Positions 1 to 9,009 of a stretch of 64,000 bases of DNA are shown here, piece by piece. The notes beneath the pieces are model-generated. The model was not told where the DNA came from. It worked only from the letters and a program-made list of their open reading frames with translations, and ran no database searches. Both the position numbers and the translations under genes were made by a program. Position 1 is the stretch's first letter. Every line of letters starts with the position of its first letter. Source of the DNA: CAMYMQ01 sp963730305 (GTDB lineage Bacteria; Pseudomonadota; Alphaproteobacteria; Bin65); NCBI GenBank assembly GCA_963730305.1, contig CAVSRB010000004.1:682001-746000 (forward strand), read 5' to 3'.

Positions 1-491
1 GCAACCGCCGGCTCGACGTCGGCCCGTTCGCGACCTTCTATTTCGAGAGCTACGAGACGATGTGGCATCAGGTCCACGAGATGCTGTTCATCGAGAAGGG
101 CGGCGAGGCGCAGATCGAGGACGAGCTGCGCGCCTACAACCCGCTGGTGCCCAAGGGCAGCGAGCTGGTCGCCACCGTGATGCTCGAGATCGAGGACCCC
201 GAGCGCCGCCACCGCGAGCTGATGAAGCTCGGCGGCATCGAGGACACCTTCTACATCGAGGTCGACGGCGAGAAGGTCGAGGGCGTGTCCGAGGCCGACG
301 TCGACCGCACCTCGGCGGCGGGCAAGGCGTCGTCGGTGCAGTTCGTCCATTTCCCCTTCACCGCGGCGCAGGTCGAGGCCTTCCGCAAGCCCGGCGCCAA
401 GGTGATCGTCGGCATCGGCCACGAGAACTACGCCCACATGGCGGTGATGCCCGAAGCGATGCGCGCGGCGCTGGCAGAGGATTTCGCGTAG
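1..491 (+). CDS. DUF3501 family protein, 5' end cut by the window edge
   Basis: The open frame runs from base 3 to a TAG at 489-491 with no start, because the gene begins outside the window. The visible part (about 162 residues) includes SYETMWHQVHEM, the AYNPLVPKG segment and GGIEDTFYIEVDGEKV, which fit the DUF3501 family as I know it. The family has no established catalytic function. In proteobacteria it is often encoded beside rubrerythrin-like and Fe-S oxidoreductase genes, but that neighbourhood lies outside this window. The ATG at 60 is internal, since the residues before it match the family. Confidence 0.8.
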   Translation, partial: NRRLDVGPFATFYFESYETMWHQVHEMLFIEKGGEAQIEDELRAYNPLVPKGSELVATVMLEIEDPERRHRELMKLGGIEDTFYIEVDGEKVEGVSEADVDRTSAAGKASSVQFVHFPFTAAQVEAFRKPGAKVIVGIGHENYAHMAVMPEAMRAALAEDFA

Positions 492-502
492 GCGATCCCG
501 CT

Positions 503-519
503 TCTCCCCTTGGGGGAGA
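503..519. terminator. Hairpin just after the DUF3501 gene
   Basis: A perfect 7-bp stem (TCTCCCC / GGGGAGA) with a 3-base loop starts 12 bases after the stop codon. No T-run follows, so it is either a weak intrinsic terminator or a stabilising 3' structure. Confidence 0.35.
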
Positions 520-620
520 GGGGAGGACGTTGGCGATGCCCGTGCTCTTTGGCGGACCAAGGCATATATTGCGGGCGCGCCGATTGGCGCTCGCGATCCC
601 CGAGCTCCGGGAAGGCCACC

Positions 621-1157
621 CTGACCAGCGATCCCACTGCACCGCAACCGACCTCGGCCCAGCTCCCCGAAACGCCCTATTACGGCCGGCCGGGCACGCC
701 GCTCTTGTTCGGCCTGCTGCTGCTGCCGGCGACCCTGGTGTTCGTCTACACGATGGGCCAGCTGGTCGCCGGATACGGGCCGACCGGCTTCGTCGACCGG
801 ATGGCGGCGGTCTACATCATCCCGCTCGCGCTGGCGCCTTTCACCGCGCTCGACCTCCTGTTCCTGCACCGGGCCTGGTGGTTGTTCGTGCTGCACCGTC
901 GCGGCCGGCCCGCGGTCGCGGCGATCGAGTCGATCGAGGCCGAGACCCGCGCCGACGGCCGTCCGCTCGGACGGACCCTGGTGCGCGCCACCGTTTCGGT
1001 CGCCGGCGCGCCGCCCTTCGTCCTGCGCGTCCGCTTGAAGGCGCAGAAGGAGGCGGTCGAGGCCGCCCTGCCGCCCGAAGGACTGCCGATCCGCTACGAC
1101 CCGAAGAAGCCGCGCCGGGTGCTGGTCGAGCCGTCGGTGCCGGGCGCGCGCTACTGA
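621..1157 (+). CDS. Two-TM membrane protein with a DUF3592-like C-terminal part
   Basis: About 178 residues from a proposed CTG start. Two hydrophobic segments (LLFGLLLLPATLVFVYTMG and MAAVYIIPLALAPFTALDLL) are followed by a basic turn and a cytosolic part ending in IRYDPKKPRRVLVEPS. The Y-D-P-x-x-P-R pattern resembles DUF3592-type proteins. The only upstream in-frame ATG (510) lies in the preceding hairpin and would add an arginine-rich, unnatural N-terminus. By contrast, CTG at 621 has GGAAGG five bases upstream and gives TSDPTAPQPTSAQLPE, a plausible cytosolic start. The start remains uncertain. Function is unknown. Confidence 0.6.
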   Translation: MTSDPTAPQPTSAQLPETPYYGRPGTPLLFGLLLLPATLVFVYTMGQLVAGYGPTGFVDRMAAVYIIPLALAPFTALDLLFLHRAWWLFVLHRRGRPAVAAIESIEAETRADGRPLGRTLVRATVSVAGAPPFVLRVRLKAQKEAVEAALPPEGLPIRYDPKKPRRVLVEPSVPGARY

Positions 1158-1175
1158 GGGTCGAGGGCGCGGCGG

Positions 1176-2552
1176 TCAAGCCGGCCGGCGCGCCGGCGTT
1201 GCGGCCGCGATGGTCCGCATCGTCAGCGGGACGGCGGCCAGCACGGCCAGGCCGGTGACCGCGAACACGACGACGAAGCTGCCCGTCGTGGCATAGAGGG
1301 CGCTGCACAGCGCCATGCCGATGACGCCGCCGAGCATCTGAACGGTCAGGTTGATGCCGCTGGCCTGGCCCCGGTTCGCGGCCGGCGCCGCCCCCATCAG
1401 TGCGCGCCGGGACGGCACCGCGATGAAGGGCAGGGTGGCGCCCCAGACGATGATCGCGGCGACCAGCGCGAACGCGTCGTCGGCGCCCGCCGCCGCGGCG
1501 AGGGCGCAAGCAGCCGCTCCGTTCACCGCGAGCCCGGCCATCAGCGGCCGCCGCGAGCCGAACCGGTCCGCCAGCTTGCCGCTCCACAACGAGGTCGCCA
1601 GGGTCGGCACGATCGCGACCATCACGGCGAGGCCCGCCTCGACCGGCGATGCGTCCAGCACGCGCTGGAGGTAGAGCGGCGTGAAGATGAAGACGATGAT
1701 CTTGTCCCACTGGAACACGAAGAAGACCAGGACGCCGCCGGTGAAGGCCCCGCGCCGCATCAGGCCGAGGTCGATCAGCGGGTCGGCGCGCCGGGCCTCG
1801 ATCCGGACGAACAGCGCGAGCGCCACGAGCCCGCCGGCGAGCAGGATCAGCGTGGCCGGTGACCCGAAGCCCCAGCCGGGGCTCTCCATCAGCGCGACCA
1901 CCAGCGCGACCAGCCCGGCGACCAGCGTGGCCAGCCCGGCCAGGTCGACGTCGTGCGCCGTCGGCGCCGCGCGTTTCGGCGTGGGCTCGCGCGCCCCTGG
2001 CCGGGCCGCGAGCACGCCGGCCGCGATCGCCACGACCACCGGCAGGTTGACCCAGAAGATCCAGCGCCACGAGATCTCCGACGCGAACAGGCCCCCGGCC
2101 AGCGGCCCCGCCGCCATGAACATCCCGCCAACCGTGGTCTGGATGCCGAAGGCCCGGCCGCGCTCCTCCTCCGGGAAGGCCGAGGTCATCATCGCGAACG
2201 ACGCCGGGAAGGCGAACGCCCCGCCGATGCCCTGCGCCGCCCGCGCCGCGATCAGTCCCATGTCGGAGTCGGCGAAGCCGGCCGCCAGCGAGGCGAGCCC
2301 GAACAGGGCGACGCCGCCGAGGAAGACGTTGCGGTGGCCGAGACGCTCGGCCAGCCGCCCGCCGATCGCGACGGCGCAGGTGAAGGTCAGCAGGTAGGCG
2401 TTGACCGTCCAGTGTGCCCGGGTCTGCGACAGGCCGAGCTCGCGCGTGATCGTCGGCAGGGCGGCGCCGAGCACCGTCTCGTCGAACACGATCAGGCCCA
2501 TCGTGCCGCTCATCGCGGCCAGGATCCACCAGCGGCGGCTATCGTCGGCCAA
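1176..2552 (-). CDS. MFS drug:H+ exporter, DHA2 (EmrB/QacA) family
   Basis: This 458-residue polytopic protein looks like a 14-helix DHA2 exporter. The first helix has the family pattern around FDETVLGAALPTI (motif D1-like), GGRLAERLGHRN is the loop 2-3 motif A, and about fourteen hydrophobic stretches follow. It would use the proton gradient to expel a small hydrophobic compound; the substrate is unknown. It lies 39 bases after a cytochrome P450 on the same strand, so the two may share a transcript and act on one compound. The frame begins with TTG at 2552. The next in-frame ATG would remove part of helix 1, so TTG is kept although no strong ribosome site is visible. Confidence 0.85.
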   Translation of the reverse strand: MADDSRRWWILAAMSGTMGLIVFDETVLGAALPTITRELGLSQTRAHWTVNAYLLTFTCAVAIGGRLAERLGHRNVFLGGVALFGLASLAAGFADSDMGLIAARAAQGIGGAFAFPASFAMMTSAFPEEERGRAFGIQTTVGGMFMAAGPLAGGLFASEISWRWIFWVNLPVVVAIAAGVLAARPGAREPTPKRAAPTAHDVDLAGLATLVAGLVALVVALMESPGWGFGSPATLILLAGGLVALALFVRIEARRADPLIDLGLMRRGAFTGGVLVFFVFQWDKIIVFIFTPLYLQRVLDASPVEAGLAVMVAIVPTLATSLWSGKLADRFGSRRPLMAGLAVNGAAACALAAAAGADDAFALVAAIIVWGATLPFIAVPSRRALMGAAPAANRGQASGINLTVQMLGGVIGMALCSALYATTGSFVVVFAVTGLAVLAAVPLTMRTIAAATPARRPA

Positions 2553-2591
2553 GGGACGGAGCCCCTGTGCAGGCTGCGTGCGCCCGCACCC

Positions 2592-3857
2592 TCATGCGGC
2601 CGTCAGCCGAACCGGCAGATGCTGCGGGCAGCGCATGTTGAAATTCTCCCGGTGCAGCACCGCGCCGGGCATGAGTTCGATGGCGCCGGTCCTGGCGAGC
2701 AGGCGCTCGAAGGCGATCCGCGCCTCCATCAGCGCGAGCTGCATGCCGCTGCACAGGTGCCGGCCGTGGCCGAAGGAGACGTGGTGGGCGTGGCCGGCAT
2801 GGTGCGCCTGGCGGGTGACGTCGAGCCGGTCGGGCGCGTCGAACACGGCCGGGTCGCGGTTGGCCGCGGCCATCACGACCACGGTCAGGTCGCCGCGCCG
2901 GATCGTCTGGCCGCCCAGCGTCACGTCCTCGCGCGCCAGCCGGCCGAGGAACTGGACCGGCGGGTCCCAGCGCAGGAACTCGTCGACCGCGTCGGGGATG
3001 CGGTCGGGCTCGGCGCGCAGCCGCGCCATCTGGTCGGGGTGTCTCAGCAGCGCGAGCAGGCCGTTGGCGAGCAGGCTGGTCGTGGTCTCGTTGCCGGCCG
3101 ACAGCAGCAGCAGCGTGTTGGCCAGCAGCTCGTCGAGCGACAGCCGATGGTCGTCGACCTCGGCGTGGACGAGATTGGCGAACAGCGTGTCCTGTTCGGC
3201 CGGGTCCGCCGTGCCGCTGCGGTGCGCCTCGACCTTTGCCTCCAGATAGGCGCGGAAGGCGGTGACGCCTTCCAGGCCCTGCTGGAGCTGGTCGGGCGAG
3301 ATGTTGGCGTAGAAGTTGAGCGCGACCTGGGCGAAGTCGTCGCACCAGCCCTTGACCCGGGGCCGGTCGTCGAACGGGATGCCGACGATCTCCGAGATCA
3401 CCATCACCGGCAGCGGCACGGCGAAGTCCCAGACGAAGTCGATCGCGCCTTTTGCGAGGCCCGCGTCGATCAGCTCGTCGACGATCGCCCGGATGCGCGG
3501 CTCCCACCCTTCCACCTCGGTGCGCTGGAAGGCATGGTGGACCAGCTTGCGCAGCCGGGCGTGGTCGGGATCGTCGCGGTTGACCATGGTCAGCGCGAGG
3601 ATGTCGAACAGCGGCGCCAGCGTAGGGTCGGGGAATCGCTTCTCGACCACCGGCCGGACCCGCTCGGACGAGAAGCGCGCGTCCTTGAGCACGGCGGTGA
3701 CGTCCTCGTGGCGGGTGACGATCCAGGCGTTGAGGCCGTCGTCCCAGAAGACCGGCGTCTCCGCCTGCAGCGTGCGGTAGACCGGATAGGGCTGTTCGAG
3801 CATGTGCGGCCCGAACAGCCGCGAATCAGTGACTTCGCGTCCGAGACCGGTCTTCAT
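2592..3857 (-). CDS. Cytochrome P450
   Basis: This 421-residue soluble bacterial P450 is complete. The I-helix oxygen-activation motif appears as AGNETT, the K-helix ExxR as DEFLR, and the heme loop as FGHGRHLCSG with the proximal cysteine ligand. There is no membrane anchor. It should hydroxylate an organic substrate using electrons from a ferredoxin or flavin partner not encoded next to it. The start MKTGLGREVTD is chosen because the frame upstream belongs to the Mur ligase gene read out of phase. The exporter 39 bases downstream suggests a modification-plus-efflux pair, which is inference. The substrate cannot be deduced. Confidence 0.93.
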   Translation of the reverse strand: MKTGLGREVTDSRLFGPHMLEQPYPVYRTLQAETPVFWDDGLNAWIVTRHEDVTAVLKDARFSSERVRPVVEKRFPDPTLAPLFDILALTMVNRDDPDHARLRKLVHHAFQRTEVEGWEPRIRAIVDELIDAGLAKGAIDFVWDFAVPLPVMVISEIVGIPFDDRPRVKGWCDDFAQVALNFYANISPDQLQQGLEGVTAFRAYLEAKVEAHRSGTADPAEQDTLFANLVHAEVDDHRLSLDELLANTLLLLSAGNETTTSLLANGLLALLRHPDQMARLRAEPDRIPDAVDEFLRWDPPVQFLGRLAREDVTLGGQTIRRGDLTVVVMAAANRDPAVFDAPDRLDVTRQAHHAGHAHHVSFGHGRHLCSGMQLALMEARIAFERLLARTGAIELMPGAVLHRENFNMRCPQHLPVRLTAA

Positions 3858-3937
3858 CGCACTGTCCCCCTCAATGCGGCCCCCAATGTGGCTCCGCGAT
3901 AGCGCGGCGAGCATAACACCTCGCGCGCAACTGGCGG

Positions 3938-5346
3938 TTAACGCATGCGCGTGAGGATGTCCTCGGCGGTCTCGGTCAGCGTATCGTCGCGCGCACCCAT
4001 GATGACGATGCGGTCGCCCGGTCGCGCGAGCTCGATCAGCATGTCGGCGCAGGCCGCGCGCTCGGCGATGGCGCGGGCGTCGCGGCTGCGGGCGGCGACG
4101 CCGGCGGCGATGTCGGCGCTGGTCACGCTGCGGTCGGCGACGGTGCCGCCGAAATACACCGGGTCGGGCATGACCAGCACGTCGTCGGCGCCGAGATGCT
4201 CCGCGAACCCGTCGATCAGCGCGTCTTTCATCAGCCGCAGCGGGCCGAAGCCGTGGGGCTGGAACAGGACCAGCAGCCGGCCCGGGAACTCGTGCAGGGT
4301 ATCGAGCGTTGCGGCGATCTTGTCGGGGTTGTGGGCGAAGTCGTCGATCACGGTCACGCCGCCGGCGGTGCCGATCACGTCGAGCCGCCGGCCCAGCCCG
4401 GCGAAACCGCCCAGCGCCTCGGCGGCCTCGGCCAGCGCGACGCCGCAGGCCCGCGCCGCGCCGATCGCGGCGAGCGCGTTGGCGGCGTTGTGCCGGCCGG
4501 GCATGCGCAGGCGCACCGAGGCGCTCTCGCCGCTGGCCCGCTCGATCACGGTGAAGGCGATGCCGTCGGGCGCCGGGGCAAAGTCGCGGGCGCACAGCTC
4601 GGCGTCGCGCGTCGAGCAGCGAGAAGGTGATCCGGCGTGTCTCGGGCGGCAGGTCGGCAGCCAGCGCCGCGGCCTCGCCGTTGTCGCGGTTGACCACCGC
4701 CGTCCCCGCGCGGGCGACGAAGTCGCCGAACAGGTCCCGCAGCTCGGCCAGCGGCTTGTGGTCGAAGGCGACGTTGGTCAGCACCGCGACCGTGGGGCGG
4801 TAGAGCGCGATCGAGCCGTCGCTCTCGTCGGTCTCGCTGACGAACAGGCGCGGGTCGCCGGAGACGGCGCTGGCGAAGGGTTCATCGGCCGTGGCGAAGT
4901 TCTTCATCACCGCGCCGTTGACGATGGTCGGATTGCGGCCTGCGGCGTGCAGGATCCAGCCGATCATCCCGGTCGTGGTCGACTTGCCGCTGGTGCCGCC
5001 GACGGCGACGCTGGTCTCGGCCGCATTGAACAGCTCGGCCAGCAGCGCGGCGCGGGAGACCAGCGGTCGCACCGACCCGGCGGGCGGCCTGGACGTCGGG
5101 CACCGTCTCCTCGACCGCGGCCGACGCGACCACGATCTGGCCGGCGTCGGTGACGCCGCTGCCGTCCTGCGGGAAGAGATCGATCCCGCGGGCGCGCAGG
5201 GCGTCGAACTTGGCCGCGCTGCGGCCCTGGTCGAGCGCCCGGTCCGAGCCGGCGACCGTGCAGCCCCGGTCGCGCAGGATCGTCGCCAGCGGCAGCATGC
5301 CGCTGCCGCCGATGCCGCAGAAGAAATAGTGCTTGTCATCGCTCAT
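3938..5346 (-). CDS. Mur ligase (MurC/Mpl-like), interrupted by two frame breaks
   Basis: The three parts of one Mur ligase lie in three successive frames. The N-terminal Rossmann part (HYFFCGIGGSGMLPLA) is at about 5346-5080. The central ATP-binding part with GGTSGKSTTTGMI is at about 5070-4610. The C-terminal part with DDFAHNPDK and LFQPHGFGP is at 4600-3938. Each join needs a net +1 base correction (near 5066-5080 and 4601-4610), and the flanking protein is uniformly conserved, so sequence error is more likely than decay. The enzyme would ligate UDP-MurNAc to an amino acid or recovered peptide. Divergence from an LD-carboxypeptidase favours a recycling (Mpl-type) role over essential MurC, but this is not certain. 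Confidence 0.8.
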
Positions 5347-5451
5347 GCGCTGGCGACTTTACCGATGGGGCCGGCGCGCGATAAGCGGATACTGGCGGGA
5401 AACGAGACTTGGCTGCGACCAAGTCGGCGACGAACGAACGGGGCGGCAGGT

Positions 5452-6301
5452 GTGAGCGGACAACGGATGCGGATCGGGATCGTCGCGCCCAGCGCGCGGA
5501 TCGACGAGGCGGTGGCCGGGCGGGTCGCCGCCGTCGCCGCCGCCCGCTACGGCGACGCCGCGCCCGAGCTGGTCTTCCACCCGCAATGCTACCTGTCGTC
5601 GGGCCACTTCGCCGGCGACGATGCGGCGCGGGCCGCGGCCTTCCTGGAGGTCGCCAACGATCCGGGCTTCGACGCCCTGTGGTTCGCCCGCGGCGGCTAC
5701 GGCGCGTGCCGGCTGGCCGAGGCGGTGCTGCCCAAGCTGACCGAGGCGGCGCGGGCCAAGCGCTATCTCGGCTACAGCGACGCGGGCTTCCTGCTGGCGG
5801 GGATGTACGCGCAGGGGTTCGACGGCCTGGCGCACGGCCCGATGGCCTCGGACGTGCGCCGCGCCGGCGGCGAGGCCGCGGTCGAACGCGCGCTGGACTG
5901 GCTGGTGCGTGCGGACCCGGCGACGCTCGAGCCCCACGTCTCGGCGGATACGCCCGCCGCCGCCTTCAACCTGACCATCCTCAGCCAGTTGATCGGCACG
6001 CCGTTCCAGCCCGACCTGGCCGGCCACGTCCTGATGCTCGAGGAGACCGAGGAGCAGATGTACCGGATCGACCGCTACCTGTTCCACGTCACCAGCAACC
6101 CGGCGCATCCGCCGGGTCGCCGGCATCCGCCTGGGCCGGGTCAGCGACGTGATCGCGAACGACCCCGAGTTCCTGCTCACCGAGGAGCAGGTGATCGAGT
6201 ATTGGTGCGCGAAGGCCGGCATCCCCTATCTCGGCCGGGCCGACATCGGCCACGACCCGGACAACAAGATCGTGCCGTTCGGTGTCCATACGCCGGCGTA
6301 G
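5452..6301 (+). CDS. LD-carboxypeptidase (S66, LdcA/MccF type), one frame break
   Basis: Family S66 serine peptidase. It has the pattern LWFARGGYGACRLAE, the nucleophile serine in GYSDAG, HGPMASDV, and LEETEEQMYRIDRYL of the second domain. After about residue 217 the frame must shift by net +1 near 6098-6107. It then continues as GIRLGRVSDVIAND, EQVIEYWCAKAGIPYLG and the C-terminal catalytic-histidine region GHDPDNKIVPFGVHT, ending at TAG 6299-6301. The family removes terminal D-alanine from murein tetrapeptides in the cytosol, or cleaves microcin C-like compounds. Starts at GTG 5452 or ATG 5467 are both possible. It is divergent from the Mur ligase, with 105 bases between the starts. Confidence 0.85.
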
Positions 6302-6435
6302 CGGCCGGCCGTGCCGACTGTCCGGGCCGTAAATTCCGTCGAGATTTTAACCGTTCCGTGACAGAATTCGATCTTGCTCGCGAGGCCAGCCGGCAGAGAC
6401 CGGTGCTCCGGCAACCAGGAAAGCGGCCGCGCAGA

Positions 6436-7996
6436 ATGGAGTCACTCTACCGCATCGCCATCGAGCCCGTGGAAGGCCGGGTCCGCGCGTCGGTCGCCGG
6501 CCAGCTCGTCGCGGACAGCGCGCGCGCCATGGTGCTGCACGAATCCTACCGGCCGGACACCTACTATTTCCCCAAGGACGACCTGGCCGAAGGCCTCCTG
6601 AAGCCATCCGACTTCCGCACCTTCTGTCCGTTCAAGGGCACCGCGCACTACTGGAACCTTGGTGTCGCGGGCGACGCCGTCGACAACGGCGCGTGGAGCT
6701 ACGAAGCGCCGCTGCCGGAGGCGCGCGAGATCGGCGGCATGATCTGCTTCGACGGGGGCGTCGTCGACGAGCTGTCGGCGGACCCGCCGCTCTCGCCGCG
6801 CAACATCGAGCTCGTCGGCGGCTCGTCGGTGCTCGACTGGCTGATCAAGGGCGCCTGGCTGTGCAAGACGCCGGCCGAGCTGACCGAGCGGTTCGCCCAG
6901 CACCTGGTCGCGGCCGGCGTTCCGTTGTGGCGGTTCATGGTCAACATCTGGACCCTGCATCCGGAGCTTGCCGGCCAGCGCTTCTCCTGGTCGCGCGACG
7001 GCAGCGGCGTCGTCGAGAGCGACACGCCGCACGGCCTGCTGAGCAGCCCCGGCTACCTCAACAGCCCGGTCCGTTACGTCAGCGAAGGTCTGGGCGGCGT
7101 CCGCCAACGGCTCGATGTCGACGATCCGGAATTCACCTTCCCGATCCTGGACGAACTGCGGTCGCAAGGCGGCACCGACTACGTCGCCATTCCGCTGCCT
7201 TTCTCGGACGGCCGGTTCCAGACCATGACCATGGCGACCGACCACCCCGACGGCTTCTCCACCGCCCAGCTCGGCGAGGCCTTCCAGGCCTTCACCATCC
7301 TGGGTCGCTTTTTCGAGGCGATGACCCTGCGCCGGAATACCGCGGTGCTGTTCGACACCTATCTGGGAGAACGCACGCGCGGCAACGTGCTGGGCGGCCT
7401 GATCCAGCGCGGCGACGGCGAGGAAATTCGCGCCGCCATCCTCTATTGCGACATGCGCGAATTCGACGGTGCTGTCGGAGACCCTGTCCCGCGACGTGTA
7501 TCTCCAACTCCTGAACGACTTCTTCGAGCGTGCCGTCGACCCCGTCCTGGCGCGCGGCGGCGAGGTGCTGAAGTTCATCGGCGACGCCGTCCTCGCCATC
7601 TTCCCGGTCGAGGCCGGTGAGGTAGACAGCGAAGAGACCGCCGGCGCGTGCCGCCGGGCGCGCGAGGCCGCCGAGGAGATCGTGGCGCGGATGGCGGCCG
7701 CACCGGCCCATTCCAACCGCCCGCCGTTGCGGTGCGCGGTCGGCCTGCATTTCGGCGACCTGATGTACGGCAACGTCGGCGCGCCGACGCGGCTCGACTT
7801 CACGGTGATCGGCCAGGCCGCGAATATCGCCGCGCGGCTGAGCACGCTGTGCAAGGATCTCGAACAGCCGCTGGTCTTCTCCGCCGATTTCGCGCGGCAT
7901 ACGCCCGAAGGCCTGCATTCGCTCGGCGCCAAGGAGCTTCGGAACGTGAGCGGAACGCTCGAAGTGTTCGCGGTCGCCGGCGCGGGCTTCGGCTAG
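6436..7996 (+). CDS. Class III adenylate cyclase with N-terminal DUF427 domain, one frame break
   Basis: Residues 1-110 are a DUF427 domain (VRASVAGQLVADS, DTYYFPKDDL, CPFKGTAHYWNL). Residues 110-330 match the N-terminal region common in alphaproteobacterial cyclases (PLWRFMVNIWTLHPEL, GTDYVAIPLPFSDG). From about residue 333 a class III catalytic domain follows. It has LYCDMREFD (first metal Asp), FIGDAVLAIFP (second metal Asp) and GQAANIAARL with the transition-state Asn and Arg. The frame shifts by +1 at 7466-7469; removing one G gives MREFDVLSETLSRD, which aligns without gap to the usual LRGFTALSETLPRD. It should make cAMP (or cGMP) in the cytosol, with no membrane segment seen. It ends convergently, sharing a CTAG with the phosphatase gene. 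Confidence 0.85.
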
Positions 7997-8469
7997 GACG
8001 CGGCGGACCGATCCGCCACGTGCGCCAACAGGCCGCGCGAGGCCGCCTCGATCAGGTCGAGCACGTGCTCGAAGCCCTGCGGCCCGCCGTAATAGGGGTC
8101 GGGCACGTCGGACAGCCCGGCATCCGGCGCGAAGTCGAGGAACAGGCGGAGCTTCTCCTGCGCGTGCGCCGGCGCCAGCTCTTCGAGGATCTGCAGGTGC
8201 CCGCGGTCCATCGCCAGGATCAGGTCGAAGCTGTCGAAGTCCTGCGCCGTCACCCGGCGTGCGACCTGGCCGGCCATCGAATAGCCGCGCAGTTCGGCGG
8301 TTTCGGCCGAGCGTTCGTCCGGCGGCTCGCCGACGTGATAGCCGTGGGTGCCGGCCGACTCGACGACGACCGTTCCGCCCAGCCCTTCTTCGTTGGCCAG
8401 GTGGCGGAACACCGCCTCGGCGGTCGGCGAGCGGCAGATGTTGCCGGTGCACACGAACAGGATCTTCAT
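7993..8469 (-). CDS. Low-molecular-weight protein-tyrosine phosphatase
   Basis: At 158 residues this is the usual length. The P-loop CTGNICRSP carries Cys7 (nucleophile) and Arg13, and the general-acid motif DPYYGG lies near residue 125. The enzyme dephosphorylates phosphotyrosine through a cysteinyl-phosphate intermediate in the cytosol. No tyrosine kinase or exopolysaccharide genes are nearby, so a Wzb-like capsule role is not supported here. Its ATG overlaps the TGA of the upstream gene (ATGA at 8466-8469), so the two are probably translationally coupled. Confidence 0.93.
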   Translation of the reverse strand: MKILFVCTGNICRSPTAEAVFRHLANEEGLGGTVVVESAGTHGYHVGEPPDERSAETAELRGYSMAGQVARRVTAQDFDSFDLILAMDRGHLQILEELAPAHAQEKLRLFLDFAPDAGLSDVPDPYYGGPQGFEHVLDLIEAASRGLLAHVADRSAAS

Positions 8470-8924
8470 GCGGGGTCGAAGATCATGGAGTTGGCGGGCT
8501 CGATCTCAGAATTCTTGAGTTCGACGTGATAGGGGTCTTTGCCGTCGCCCGGTCTTTCCTCGAGGTCGTAATAGATGAGGATCTTTTGAGCGTAGCCGTC
8601 GCGGAACTCGAGGTGAATGGCGACGGCATCCCGCCGTTCGCCGTCAGGCGTGTCGCGGACCCAGGTGTCGGCTAAGAGCACAACCGCCTCGTGGTCGCCC
8701 GCCTCGGCCTCCTCCCGCAGACCTTCGACCAAGGCTTCGAAGTCGCTGATGTTGTCGCCGGAATCATCGACCGATTGCGGGAAGATGCCCACGGTCTCAC
8801 CGGCACTGTCGACGGTAACCGCAAAGGGCACGAAGCCGCCGTCCTCACGCATCGTTTCCGTGGCGGTCGCGAGCGCGTGTTCGATCGCCACAGTCGGGTC
8901 CCAGTCGTCCGGAAGCTCGGCCAT
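8466..8924 (-). CDS. Small acidic protein of unknown function, coupled to the phosphatase
   Basis: A 152-residue acidic protein starting MAELPDDWDPTVAIEHAL. It has no signal peptide or membrane segment. The readable features are a helix-rich middle (DFEALVEGLREEAEAGDHE) and beta-type stretches such as DAVAIHLEF and YAQKILIYYDLEE. I do not recognise a named family. It is the first gene of a two-gene unit, and its stop overlaps the start of the tyrosine phosphatase, which suggests co-production. The upstream in-frame ATGs run into the promoter region of the divergent sirtuin and are not used. Confidence 0.7.
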   Translation of the reverse strand: MAELPDDWDPTVAIEHALATATETMREDGGFVPFAVTVDSAGETVGIFPQSVDDSGDNISDFEALVEGLREEAEAGDHEAVVLLADTWVRDTPDGERRDAVAIHLEFRDGYAQKILIYYDLEERPGDGKDPYHVELKNSEIEPANSMIFDPA

Positions 8925-9009
8925 CGTGCCTATATAGGTGAGACCGGACTGCTTCTCAAAGCGCGGGCCTTGCTCGGCGCGGCGCGAGGCGGCACGCTTG
9001 TCGGACACA

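Noticed and set aside
2592..5339. Frame joining part of the Mur ligase to cytochrome P450
   Set aside because: Only the middle of the ligase is in this frame; the P450 has a standard start at 3857 and separate function.
4891..7620. One continuous frame covering LD-carboxypeptidase and cyclase, as if a fusion protein
   Set aside because: The carboxypeptidase C-terminus continues in another frame to its own stop at 6301, and the cyclase has its own ATG at 6436. The joint frame is a by-product of the frame break.
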